A stretch of DNA of 64,000 bases, taken from NCBI GenBank assembly GCA_003415625.1, contig PYIU01000011.1, positions 1,997,001 through 2,061,000 on the forward strand, in the 5' to 3' direction. This stretch comes from Aquanectria penicillioides (lineage: Eukaryota > Ascomycota > Sordariomycetes > Hypocreales > Nectriaceae). The first letter of the stretch is position 1; each line of letters starts with the position of its first letter. The position numbers and the translations under genes are program-made. This document shows, in pieces, positions 35,008 to 46,900 of this stretch. The notes under the pieces are model-generated. The model had not been told where the DNA came from. It worked only from the letters and a program-made list of their open reading frames with translations, and ran no database searches.

Positions 35008-35666
35008 ACATGCATGTTAACTAGAGACGTAGGCTCGGAAGCAGGGGGCTCCCGAAATCGGATGATAAATCACGTGAGGATAATTCATAAACACTTACGT
35101 TTGGAGATAGGAATATTCCGCTCTTTCATCAAGCTCCATTCTCAACGGCGCCTGGTCGCGCTCCATGACGAACTTCCGCGTCAAGGTCAACTCTGGAGAC
35201 TGGAGTCCATCATCATCTCATCTGGAAATTTTCTCTCGCCAATGAGAGACGGCCGACGGTCGGGGAACTCCGCTTGGACAACTCGTATCGCTTAGGGTTC
35301 GTGCGTGACCATTCCCAAAGCGGGGATCGTAGGCTACGACCCCGGCACGCAAGGGCCGTAGCTGACAATAGTGAGGCATTCTCGCGACCAAATTGCTAAC
35401 GGCTTCATAACTTTGATCCCCGGGTTCTGGGTCCAATTTTGTTTTGGGGCCCCGGGTTTTCCCCACCAAAACATCATGTGTTCGGGGGAATTTTCTTTTC
35501 CTATATGATGCCGTCCAGGTCTAGTCCGTATATATAACCTCTATGGAACGCCCTGTTGGCTATGATGCAGCTATTGGGCCTCAACCACCTCGTGGCGAGT
35601 AGTTCTCGGATCGAAAATAATTGAGACGAAGTAGACCGGCGGGTTGCCACAATCCTCAAAGCCAAA
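35008..35666. other. divergent promoter, regulator / sugar transporter
   Basis: About 660 bp shared by the regulator (minus) and the transporter (plus). It includes the exon-like stretch near 35100-35165, the palindrome at 35323-35341 and AT-rich TATATATAA at 35530, about 135 bp upstream of the transporter ATG, a possible TATA element. Confidence 0.55.
35323..35341. promoter_or_regulatory. palindromic candidate operator, site 2
   Basis: GGGATCGTAGGCTACGACC, identical to site 1 (31895-31913) in 18 of 19 positions and differing only at the central base. It lies roughly midway between the start of the regulator (35007) and that of the transporter (35667), so it can serve both. Confidence 0.65.
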
Positions 35667-37514
35667 ATGGTTGCCGACTCTGAAAGGGCGACCCCCGAGC
35701 GATTCAGCTTGTGGCAGTCCATCAAATCAAACCCAAAAGTTATTGTCATTGCCTTTTTCGCCTCGTAAGTTAACATATTTTCAAGAACAAACACATCAAA
35801 ACTGACACGAAGGCAGTTTGGGCGGTTTCGAGTATGGATATCAGCAGGGTGTCCTAGGCCAGTCTCTGGTCATGCACCGCTTCATTGAAAACTTCCCATC
35901 CATCACCAACTCCTCCTCCGCCACTGGTTGGCTCACGTCGATCCTCCAGCTCGGCGGTATTCTTGGCTCTCTCTCCGCTGGTGTTCTCGGGGAATTGATC
36001 TCGAGAAAGCGAACCATGTTCATTGCGTGCTGCTGGGTGATTCTCGGCAGCTATCTGTATGTTGGCGCCAGCAAGGATAAGAGCGGTCTTTTGTATGCCG
36101 GCAGATTTTTCACTGGTGTTGGAGTCGGTCTTTTCAGTGGTGTCGGTCCTCTGTACAATGCAGAACTTTCCGCGCCTGAGATGCGAGGTCTGTTGGTGTC
36201 ATTTTACCAATTTGCTACGATTCTCGGAATCATGTTGTCATTCTGGGTCGGCTACGGCAGTAACTACATCGGCGGTACTGGCGAGGGACAAACGGACCTC
36301 GCTTGGCGTCTTCCTTCTATCGCCCAAGGTATCCCCGCTGCGGCACTCGCCATTGGCATTTGGTTTATGCCTTACTCGCCCCGCTGGCTCGTGAAGGTTG
36401 GACGAGATGAAGAGGCCAAGACCACTCTAGCGTGGATGAGGAAGCTTCCTATTGAGGACCAGCGGGTCCAGGCAGAGTTTTTGGAAATCAAGGCCGAGGC
36501 TGTCTTTGAGCAGAAGGCATTTGCTCGGGATTTCCCAAGCCTGGCTGAAGGAAACACGAGCATGATCAAGGAGCAGGCCGCTCAGTATGTGAACTGCTTT
36601 AGATCCATGGACAACCTGAAGCGAGTCGCTACGGCTTGGTTGGTAATGTTCTGGCAACAGTGGAGCGGTATTGATGCCAGTAAGTTGGGCTTATCACTAA
36701 TTCTGAAACCGTTCTAACATCCAATAGTCATCTACTACGCCTCAAACGTCTTCATTAGTCTAGGTCTAACCAGCGGAACCGTGGCTCTGCTCGCTACTGG
36801 TGTTACCGGTGTTGTCTTCTTCATTAGCACAATTCCAGCTATGGTAAGTCTAGATATTCAGCTGGTCAGTTTAACTTACTAACATTCCTGATAGTTGATT
36901 ATTGATAGAGTCGGACGTAAGCCACTTCTCCTTATTGGCTCCGTTGTCATGGGAGTTAGCATGGTCATTGTTGCTGCCATCGTGGCCAAGTTCCGTCACG
37001 ATTGGCCCTCCCACGAAGCTGCAGGCTGGGCTGCTGTTGGTAAGTGTTTGGCGACGTCCAATTTCTCGACTCAATACTAACAAGACCTACAGCATTGATT
37101 TGGGTGTACATTGCCGGGTTTGGTGCTACTTGGGGTCCCGTTTCATGGACCCTCGTCTCTGAGATTTTCCCTCTGTCGATTCGTGCTAAGGGAGCTTCCA
37201 TTGGAGCTTCAAGCAACTGGCTCAACAATTTTGCCATTGCCTTCTTCGTCCCCCCCATGCTCTCCGCCTGGGCCTGGGGAACTTATCTCTTCTTTGCCGT
37301 TTTCCTGGGCTTGGGTATTGTGTGGGTCTGGTTTTTCCTGCCCGAGACTAAGAATGCTTCCCTCGAAGAGATGGACAAGATTTTCAAGAGCCACACAGGA
37401 GAGAGGGATATGGAACTTTTAAGAGAAGCCCAAGAAGAGGTTGGCTTGACGCGATTGGGTGTGGACTCCGAGACCAAGTCCCACTCTGAGGAGAGCCACC
37501 ATGAAAAGATCTAG
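35667..37514 (+). CDS. MFS sugar/H+ symporter
   Basis: Five exons: 35667-35764, 35817-36679, 36728-36843, 36895-37039 and 37093-37514; 547 residues, all GT-AG and in phase. Twelve-helix sugar porter: TM1 GGFEYGYQQGVLGQ, motif A-like GELISRKRTMFIACC, RFFTGVGVGLFSGVGPLYNA, MPYSPRWL (a PESPRW variant with YS for ES), QQWSGIDAIIYYASNVF in TM7 (sugar-binding QQ), DRVGRKPLLLIG, GFGATWGPVSWTLVSEIFP and PETKNASLEEMD at the C-terminal end of TM12. It imports hexose, pentose or a related polyol at the plasma membrane; the ribokinase next door suggests ribose or a ribose-containing compound, which is inference. The tail is acidic and histidine-bearing. It is divergent from the regulator and shares palindrome site 2. 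Confidence 0.92.
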
Positions 37515-38463
37515 GCTTGATGGGTGTGGCATGGGGCTGGTAAATATTAAGTCTATCTTACATAGTATACTATTTGGATGGAACCCTTGATAGGTTTGCC
37601 AAACAGAGATTTTGCATTGACGCCGGTAATGTGCTCGAGCGTTCAATCGTTTCCTCCCCTTCGCGTCGACAGTACATCAAGACTCACAGTTTTCTGGCTT
37701 ATATATTGCTGTGACAATGAATGTTTGGGTAAGGCTTTGAGGAGAATGACGCAGCGCAACCCAGGATATGCTTTGAGCAATTGAGAGGGAGGCCAGGTTA
37801 GCTTGGTCATCTATTACTTACTATCTTTCTCCGATCATGACCCGAGCATGAACAGTGTTCAATTGCATGTCGTTACTGTGTTTTCCGAGGTTTCATCCTT
37901 ATGTCCGGTGGCTTGCATTTCTTGTCGGGGTTCATCCTACAAGGTCAAATTAAGCAAAAAAGAGCCTAAAAGCTTCCCCATGCAAGATCTTCTGTTTTTA
38001 GTAATTTGCGCTTCACGAGCGTCAGCCAGTGGATATATAAAAACAATGACCCATTTAACTTGTCTAAACGACCTAGTCTATCTGTTTATGCAATTTCTCT
38101 CTCTCTCTCTCACACATCAAAGGAAGTAGCACAAGTCTCGGGTCTCTTTCGAACCAAGAAAAAAGCAAATCTATTGTCGGCCCTACAGGGCCCAAAATTA
38201 CTAGAATAGGAAATTTCATCGGGATGAGCTATTTTAGCTGATCGATCGATCCAACAGCACAGTTACATGACAGAACGATTGCTACAACAGATAAGTCTAG
38301 GCCCCACCTCCGCGGCTTACGCGGCCTAGAAAATATAAAACTGACAAACTCGGCCCTTGGGGGTTGTTGATATTTCGTCTCCTCTCACAACAAGGATCTC
38401 TCATCACGCCACTCCGCTATTTTCGCCAAAAGTCGCACACCGCAAAAGACTGCGAAAAACAAA
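37515..38463. other. intergenic
   Basis: About 950 bp. Contains the (TC)8 tract. Open frames of up to 108 codons are without resemblance. Confidence 0.55.
38096..38111. repeat. (TC)8 microsatellite
   Basis: Sixteen bases of perfect TC repeat followed by CACACA. A pyrimidine tract of this kind is often found in fungal promoters and can vary in length between strains. Confidence 0.85.
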
Positions 38464-39221
38464 TGCCTCCTCAACGCACCATCCCTGACCGATCCCGAGA
38501 AAGAGCGACCGCTCAGCAGTAAGACGGAAAATGTTCTTCTCCCTAGTTCAATCTCGCTCTAATCCAAGACAGTGGGATTGAAGATGAGAGACGATCGGGG
38601 CTTGCACGGGCGGAGAGATTGCGTGAGGATGGACAAGAGTTTCAGCAAAGAATGCGTGATGATCCGGCGCTGAAGCTTGTATTGCAACCTAGTCCACCAA
38701 GGCACATGCGCAAAGCTCGGTGCAGTTCATCGTCCTGTCGTTATCGCCGGCGGACTGGTTCTATGATAATTGATGACTACCGGGTCCTTCTTGATGACTC
38801 GCATCCCACGTATTACCATGTTCGCTGCATTGAAGAGATGCTTGACCTTACCGCTCTACCCAGAAGGCAATTCGATCTCGATCACGGTCCAAATCGCTGG
38901 CACAGGAACCTACCTTGGTCATGGGGTCTCATGTTCCAAGAATGGATCAACCACGGCGGATGCGTCAAGCTTGATAAATTTGCCACGTATTTTCGCGAAC
39001 TAGATGCCTATCAGGAAGCACGCAAAGATTACTACGTTGACTTTATCGAATGGCAATTACAAACCACGGGGCCTTCACGTGATATTGAATCCTACTCGAG
39101 ATTATCCGAATTCCCACAGAGACCAGTCCTTCAGGATTTTACTACAAACGGGGGACAGCGATGCCGCATCTCAGATGTGATTAAACACCCGGATCACTAT
39201 AAAGGAGACCTTGATAATTGA
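38464..39221 (+). CDS. small protein with CCHC-like (PARP-finger-like) motif, unknown function
   Basis: Two exons, 38464-38519 and 38573-39221 (53-bp intron), 234 residues. The basic, disordered N-terminus (RTIPDRSRERATAQ) is followed by a central block with C-x4-C (KARCSSSSCRYRRRTG), a Tyr/Asp-rich strand (MIIDDYRVLLDDSH) and YYHVRCIEEML. This spacing, two Cys, then H-x2-C, resembles the PARP-type zinc finger, which recognises broken or structured DNA, but the match rests on four residues and a Trp-less HxxC. WHRNLPWSWGLMFQEWINHGG and a charged C-terminus follow. No signal peptide or membrane segment. I do not know the family; the intron joins two in-phase frames cleanly, which supports a real gene. 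Confidence 0.68.
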
Positions 39222-39618
39222 GGGCTTAGTGATAATCGCTGCTCTAAGCCATCAGGCGACCTCCAACAACAGCACTTTTGCCTGAACGATGAGGAAGCCG
39301 CCAACATTAAGTACCGAGGCCAACACAGCCATGAGGATATACCAGGGTTTTCCGTGGAGTTTTTATTGATTCACCCATCCGTCTATAAGCTGGAATAGTA
39401 GTTAAGAAGGGACTAAACTATTTGGGTTACATGCTTCAACGTCGTGGTGACGCAAAACAATTGTCCGATGACGTCTTGAAGCAGAAATACGCGTATCGAG
39501 AATGGAACCACAACAGGTGCATTGCAATTTCTTGGCTCACTAACTGCATTGAGTGGAATTGCCAAGCTTCTAAATGGGAATTTTGCTGTCTTCAGGTCCC
39601 CATTTCGGTGTAATCGTG
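39222..39618. other. convergent 3' intergenic
   Basis: About 400 bp between two convergent 3' ends. Nothing recognised. Confidence 0.55.
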
Positions 39619-41436
39619 TCAGCTGGTCGGCCCAGATTCGTCCCAAATAGACCGCATGGAACGAAGCGCGTCATCCAAGTTGAGGCCTGTCCTTAACTTG
39701 ATTCGTGAAAAACACTCCAAAAGTGCAGCACGCTGAGACTTATGGGTCATATCTTTGCAGATGAACAATAGTCCAGTGATGAGAATGGGGTCCCACTGCT
39801 CTGGAAAGTCATTCCTGGACGCGATGCCAGCCAGTTTCTGTGCGTGCCAGTTCCGCGACGAGTGCGATCGCTGTTGAGTAGGGAGATTTAGAAGGCGTGG
39901 CTTTTGAGAAAGCAATAATACCGATGCGATATGATAAATCGAGTTTGCCTGCAGGGCAATTCCGCTGGTGTATATCTCCAGCGGGAAGCAAGACGTGCCC
40001 TCTGTGTCGATTTTCCCCGTTTCTACAGAGCCCATACTCAAAACAGACTGCATTGTTAGTGGTCGATTGCTGTACCATTGATCCAGCTCTGTCCACAATG
40101 ATGCCCACCTCGTGGAGAAATGTTGAGGTGACGTGGGAGCTGTAAGAAAAGCCCCCGAGATTGAGACAGTCACCGACTCTCGGCGGTGAATAAGAAGAAG
40201 GCTATCGGCGAGAAGAGAAAGGCTAACGTCGTAAACCCCTTTCTCCGTGTTATTCAATCCTATATTTGGATTTCTATTATTAAGCAGCGTCAGGTAGCAC
40301 GCTGAAGGTGGCTCATGCATCAGGATTGATGTTGCGAGATCTAATGACCAATGTTAGCCAGGTCAGAAGTGATCAACGCCTCTAACTGATAATGATGATA
40401 GTCAGTCCTACCGATTCTAGCATGAAATCGTATAAGTGACTGCAGTGGTTCTCGCACAGCCTCCAATGGGCTGGTTTGATACCGCTCGAGAAGACGGGAA
40501 AGAGACTGGTTTCTCCACTGGGAAGAGGGCTTCTCAAAAAATGGAATGAGGCTTGACAGTGATAAACAAATATCGTTGATCCATGGCTGTTCAGATGCGA
40601 GATCACTGCTCAATCGTTCTTGCGCTCTTGAAATCCATTCTCGGGCCCTTGTTGATCCCTCAACCTGATCGAGATGACTACTCGCGGCTATAGCCATGGC
40701 TGAAAGAACACATTGACTGCTCTGCCCAAGCATCATGATTTCGGTGCTAAATATGGAGTCGACCAAGCCGACATCTATCCATGGAATGACCTTGTATTGA
40801 AAGTGAAGTAGCGCTGCTGTCTCCTGCTTCACAAGCGTTGTTTGTTTAGATGAAAAATAATGATCCCAAGATATCCTTGAATCAATTGAGTCCTTGAATG
40901 CGGCAGATATTTCAGGGTCATGACTGGGATTAATGGGTGATGGTGGACTATCGAATGTAGTGCTGTCACCATCAGTGACCAGACTTGCTGGTTCTAGAAT
41001 ATCATGCCTTGGACGCGGCGTTTGTGTAACTGAATCCTCTGCTTTATCTTTGAAGGGGTTGCTCTGGTAGAAGTTGAGCTTTGGTCAGCCGTCATCTTGT
41101 TGCATGCTTAGGGGCAATCGCTAACTTACAATCATATTTGCAAATCTAACCGTTCGACCCCTAGATACATAATCTTCACTGGAGTTTGGTGAAAATGGAG
41201 TTGATGGATCAGGGTATTTGCATAATACATTTCGATTTTCACAACTTTGACATCGAGGTTTTCCTTCGTCACCTGTTCGGGATGAGTTAACATGGTGCCG
41301 CACGACTAAGGACCATAACATGCAACTATTCTCGAAGCAATTCAAAGTTCTTACATTTTCTCCGACGTTTCCGGCATGCTAGACAACCAGTACGCACACG
41401 GCGTTTATGCTCAGGTGTATGTCTTGCTACCGGCAT
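39619..41436 (-). CDS. Zn(II)2Cys6 fungal-specific transcription factor
   Basis: Four exons: 41436-41355, 41272-41130, 41063-40412 and 40340-39619; 532 residues, all GT-AG and in phase. The binuclear cluster is split by intron 1: RRVRTGCLACRKRRRKC, then DEGKPRCQSCENRNVLCKY, spacing C-x2-C-x6-C-x6-C-x2-C-x6-C. The C-terminal region (ALLHFQYKVIPWIDVG, MLGQSSQCVLSAMAIAASSH, RFHARIDLATSILMHEPPSA, YSNRPLTMQSVLSM) is the helical DUF3468-type domain of ARCA-like regulators. An apparent stop after LANIGH is removed by the third intron (40411-40341), whose use restores the family pattern. It is the last intact gene before the run of broken genes and points away from them; it may have been their regulator, which is inference. 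Confidence 0.88.
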
Positions 41437-41879
41437 CGTTGACACCCGAGTTTGAAGAGGTTAATAAATGGTGCGACTGATGGCTGGTTAAATTGAACTG
41501 GTCATGAGCTGGAAAAATTGGTCCCTCGGAAAAACTAATTACCGAGATCTAGTGTAGTCCTCATAAGTTAAAACGAGGAGGATCGTGGTCATGGAGCTAA
41601 GCAGCGAAAATTCACTCCCTCGAAACCTTCTCGTACCGGCTCCTGAGGGAGATGTTTATTGCGCCACCAAGTATAGCAAGGCGTGAATATTCATATGAGC
41701 CAATATATCTTCAAATTTTCACAATCACCATACGCCTGACCTTACCCTTGTACCACTATTAAAGTGTGTATTCAATCTGTCCTACCCTATATGTGCGTCC
41801 TAAAAAGCGGTTTTTAATCATGAAATCATGGTGTGGTATTCTCTGTAATATTTTGGAATTTAGAAGGCTATTTCTATAG
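41437..41879. other. intergenic
   Basis: About 440 bp between the factor's 5' end and the 3' end of the CapA-like pseudogene. Nothing recognised. Confidence 0.55.
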
Positions 41880-43205
41880 CTAGTCTAGATTAATAAATCC
41901 GATATCATCCAAAATGGGCACGTTGGTTCCAAATTGCGCAGACATCTTTTGAAGCTTCTGCAAAATCCGGGTTGCCTGAGTAGTTGGCACTGCTTTAGGC
42001 AGTGCACTCTCATCTGTGTTTGATTCATCTAATTGACAATGGATGATTGGATAGAGCGTAATGCACCGGACTCGAGAGTCCATAAATGATAGGATAGCAA
42101 CAACACCATCGTCCCATTCTCCAGGCAACTGGAACCCACAGAAGTTGAGGCCAAGGCTCCAAGTTAAGCTAGCTAGACCATAAAAGATAGGCTTGCCTCG
42201 AAAGATTTCGATCCCACGCAAATGATGTGGGCTATGAACAACGACAGCAGCCGCGCCGGCCTCAATAGCGTCGTGGCTAATTTCTTGGATGTAAGAAGCT
42301 GGGATTGTTGTTTCATCTGGCATTGGAACTTGGGCGTCCATGGCTCCAGAGTTGGATTCATGCGCATGAAATGAGAAAATAACATTTCATGTCTTAGCTA
42401 CCGCCGTTCGGATTGATTCCACAATTTCTCTTCGATCTGATTAATTGATATCCCACGCAAGGCCCGGAAGACCATCAGGTGACAATCGCCATCTGGACCA
42501 CGCATATAGAAACTGGCCGGTGTAGAGGGTTATGTCCTTCTCGTCATCTCCAATATTTTGACCTTGTGCTTGTGCCACAGTCTTGATAGCGGAAAAGACG
42601 AATGGTGTAACGAGAGTGACGAGCTGAGCGCGAAGCATACTTAGTCCGGGTCGAGGTTTGATATTGGAGCTGCCTGGTCCTGCTGCCGAAGCTGGAAGAT
42701 GCGAGCTTGCTGCGCACACGATTCTGATAGTATTGTGGCCATTGGTACGAAACGCAGCCTCACGGGCAGCCTGGAGTGACTTTCCAGCCCCGGCAAATGT
42801 AATATTTGCGGCTGCAAGATTCTGTTGAGTGGAAAATAGCCCCTCCTCGAGCCAGTCGAAGGAATGGTTATTCGCTTGTGAAGCCAGCGTAAAACCTGCG
42901 GCTGCGAGCAACGAGGCCTGTCGGGTGTCGTATTGCGCTCCACCGCCTATGCCCCCATAGCCGTTTTCCTTGCCATTCTCCGATCCCGGGTAACCCTTAA
43001 AAGTGGACAAGTCAAACATATTACCCTCCATGTTGAAGAACCCAAAGTCGCATCGGCGAACTAGCTCCCAGACTCTCTCTACCCGAGCATCATTGAATGT
43101 GACAATGTCGCCAATGAAGTCGCCACAAGCTGCCAACGTGAAGTCGGATTTAGTAGACCGAGTCGAGGACTCCATTCTCTTGACTGGCTTTCCCAGCAGA
43201 ACCAT
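41880..43205 (-). pseudogene. CapA-like (PGA_cap) metallophosphoesterase with two in-frame stops
   Basis: One continuous frame of 441 codons from ATG 43205, broken by TAA 42441-42443 and TGA 42387-42389. Before the stops: TLAACGDFIGDIVTF (metal-binding GDFxGD), CDFGFFNMEGNMF (the NxEG site), GFTLASQANNHSFDW (NNH motif) and NITFAGAGKSLQAARE, all hallmarks of the calcineurin-like fold of CapA, known from bacterial poly-gamma-glutamate synthesis and widespread in fungi with unknown substrate. Between and after the stops the same frame goes on without a break: SDRREIVESIRTAV, NVIFSFHAHES (the late metal ligand HAHE), AAAVVVHSPHHLRGIEIFRG and KPIFYGL. No intron can remove either stop without losing HAHE. 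Both stops can arise from CAA and CGA by C to T. The catalytic core is cut before its last ligands. Confidence 0.88.
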
Positions 43206-43960
43206 TGATCTGAGAGACTAAAGAGGGTTGTAAGGAATTGTATCGTCAACTGAGGTATGCTGGCGTGGCTTACGATGGGAGGCAGACTGTAGAATATAAG
43301 CAAGATTGATTACAGCCTCCCATATTGCGTTATGGAGTGATCGGAATATCCCAGAATGGATGATGGATAGACAGAGGAACGGAAGAGGGCCGATTTTATG
43401 CCTTCATCCGGGCGCCGGCATATGATTCACCGACAGGTGGAGTGAGAAAAAGGAAGCGCGTTCCCACGCTCCCCTTTTGGTAATTCATAGCCCGCATCCG
43501 TGGAACTAATCTCCATTAAGACTGCTATGCATACCATGGCTTTCCAGAAAAAGACTGGGGCAGGGGCCAAGTAACGTTCATATGTGACAATTGAACTGAG
43601 ACTGCCGGGAGGGCAGATGTGGGCGTGACAGTCTACATTATTGATATCTACAAATTTCCATACAAGAAACTACACAAATAAAAAGTAGTTACACGTCTGG
43701 ATGGGATAATGGTTTAGAAAATATAATAATTTAGTTAATTTGATGAGGATATAAAACTTGCAACAACGGGGATTTTTCTACGCTTGGAATATCCCGGTGG
43801 ATATGTACGTGGACATGATAATTGCCCTAGGCTCATATCATTCAAAAACTACAGATGTAGGTATTATTCGAAAGAAATGATGTCATTCTGGATCCCGGAT
43901 AGTTCACTGTCGTGGGATAACTTCCTGTCAGATTGCCAAAAACCGACCCTGAAGAAGTGA
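43206..43960. other. intergenic
   Basis: About 750 bp between the CapA-like and OPT pseudogenes. Nothing recognised. Confidence 0.55.
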
Positions 43961-46900
43961 TCAAGACCATTGGGTAGGTCCAAATGTCTCCCCCTCAGCG
44001 ACTGTCTTCCATCGACAATCTTGCATGTCACAAGTTGACAAGTATTGCGTCGTGCCCCACCAACTCGGGAACTAAAGCATGTCAACCTTGAGAAGAAGCC
44101 AAATCCGATTGTGGGGACTTACTTCGATACCTCGGTTTGTAATGGCGAGGAATTGAATAATAACTGAGAAGGCAATTCTAGAAATGAGGGCTGTGGACGT
44201 GACATAATTATGATTGTTCCACCATTCAAGGTACCGGGTTTTGATCCAATGACCCATCACGAATGAAAGTGGCATAGCTTGTTAGATGTTGGAAAAGTTC
44301 AGCGGTGCCTAAAGAATAGGAGTAATCACTTTGTTGCTGTTAGTTTTAGAAACCTGAGAGTAGCAATATGATGACGTGACGTACTCATAACAGCCGGATG
44401 GCAATAACGGAAGACACTATTGGGCCACCTCTTCCGGGCCAAGTACTAAGGAATGGGCCATAAAGCTCTAGCTAAGAGTCCCATTGGAATCATTTTATAC
44501 ACGCTTGAATGTGCGAAAAGTCTCTGAGGACCAAGTGCGCCCCATATGATGGCGCTGGTCCAATTGGTCGCAATAGTGGTACAGATCCATCGCTGTTGCT
44601 TTGTAGTGTCACAAATTCCATCAATGTTCGTGATTTGATAGTCAGCCATTCCTACGCAGACGAAGGAAGTGAGAATTGTTGCCGCTACTTGGGACGCCAC
44701 CATCAACCTAGGTGGGATTTTGTTGTAATGGGCGAGCTTCATATCGGACATGAAGAAGACGGCCTGCAGGAGGAGACTTTTTCCGAGACACTTGAAAACG
44801 AAAGCGCCCACAGGATTACCCTTGCAGGCAAAACCTCCGATCTGGCAAACGTTAAAACAATGGCTCTGGGCATAGTGACCGACGGGGCATACAATATTGA
44901 ATAGAATTTCAAGATCGGATTGGTATCCAGTCACAGCAACAATAATGCCAATCGGGACGAGGAATAAGGCACTAGCAAAGAAGGCAAGTGGGAAGACCCC
45001 TGAGAAGATTAGGTGACGTGAATACTAAGAGAAGAGTTGTAATGTACTTACAGCCTGGAATATGTGTTGGCCAAGCATAGACGGCAATGAATCCTAACGC
45101 CATAGATGCGAGAGCAATTCCCAGATATACCCACTGTGATGGTACATACGCGAGTATTCAAAATAACCATACATAGAATAGCAGTGCTAACATCTGGAAC
45201 TTCTTTATATTTTTGCATGAGGCGATAATGAACATCGCCCTCCCATTGCTTTTCCTGGTCTCGATTAAATAACTGCTTGACGATGGGCCACAAGAGCTTT
45301 CTATTCCAGAGGACAGTGAAAACCAAGAGCGCTGGCAATAGAGCCAACATGCCCACGTATCTTAGCACAAGAGACGCCGGTAAGAATATGGGCGAATAAG
45401 CCTCATATGCGGCCATGTCAAGCTTGTTGTCGGCTCCGAGGATTGATGTAGTCGCATAAATTTGCCCTGTGTTGTCATATGGGTACCAAGAGTTGATCGG
45501 CAGGCAGCCAGTATACCATGTGTTAGTAAAGAAGATAGGAATAATAACGCAGAGACCCCAAAATGCCACAGTGGGAACAATCTGGCAAATGACAAACCAC
45601 GGTGTAACGAATGGATCAAGTGTTGAAAACCATTGATAATCCAATGTGCTCAGAGGATTGAAGCCGAGGTTGAAGTAGTATGTGCCTGTAATAATTGAAA
45701 CCACCGCGCTGGTAGGTTTGATCCAGGTGAAAAAGGTGAAAAAGGTCATGGTCGGCATGATTACTCCGGGAATCCAATAGTAGCTTTTACGAACCATTAA
45801 CCTAGCGGTTTAGTGAATGAATTCATGGAGAGTTTACCAAAATGCCCCTAAGAAAACGATAGCAAAGTACTTGAGCCTTGACATCTTCCATCCATTGGCA
45901 GCGAGACCTTCGTCCTAAACGAATGCTTTGTTCATTGCAGATTGTGACAATACAAAGAACCAGATCATATTGCTAGGGTAGATGAGAAATCGGCGAGCTA
46001 AACCAGCAAGGCCATATCCTAGGAGCTGCGTGGCCAGCATCATGCAGATAGAATAACCCTAATTTTGACAGGTTAAGATGGAATCATGAGGTGTGAGCAA
46101 GACACTGCTTGTAGACCTACAAAGTTGGATGCCCACTCCAAGCCAAGGTACATTGGGAGTCGCTGCATGAAAAATAACGCCGTGATCAGCGGTGTTGCTG
46201 TGTGGTTTGGGATGAGCCAAAGAACATAATTTTCTGATGCGTTGGTGCTACCATAACTAACGTTGGTCATAATCGTAACCAAGGTCTGCTCCTTGAGCGT
46301 CCATGGACCAGGGTTTAAAGTAAACTCGAAACGCGTCCCAGATAAAAACACGTGTGTGGGAAGCACAAGGGAACAGAATTTTCCCATCAAAAACCGAATA
46401 GTTGAGCCAAGTATACAGCAACCGAGATGGCAGGCTGACGGGGAGCGAAGAATTGGTTGATGGCAGCCAGTCCAGCCGCCCAGATCAATCCTAAGAACAA
46501 GATTATATCAGAAAGAAGGCCTTGAGCTTTTGCATGATTCGAATACCTATAATCCATGCTCGTATCGTGCTAACCGGTTCATTAACGTCATCAGTGATGT
46601 CAATTACGACCCGTACCTCTCGGTACACAGAATTTCCATGCAAAACAGAGGCACAAATTCGAGCGGCGGTTTGCCGAGGTTCATCAGCAACCTTTTCGCC
46701 TTGAACCCTTTTCAGCACATAGGAAACGGCATCAACCGCGTCCTGAGGGATTGCCATGTCGTCGCTAGTCTTGAAATTAGCAAGATATAGGTTTAAAAGT
46801 ATTGATCTCTAGCTTGCCCAAAATTGACGATATACTTATTCAATATATCACAAGCGTCCTCTAGTGAGAGCGACTGGGCAAGCTCTCTTCCTTTTTCAAT

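Noticed and set aside
40341..40411. Apparent stop and frame change inside the transcription factor at 39619-41436, first taken for a lesion
   Set aside because: A GT-AG intron at 40411-40341 removes the stop and restores phase and the family pattern, so the gene is intact.
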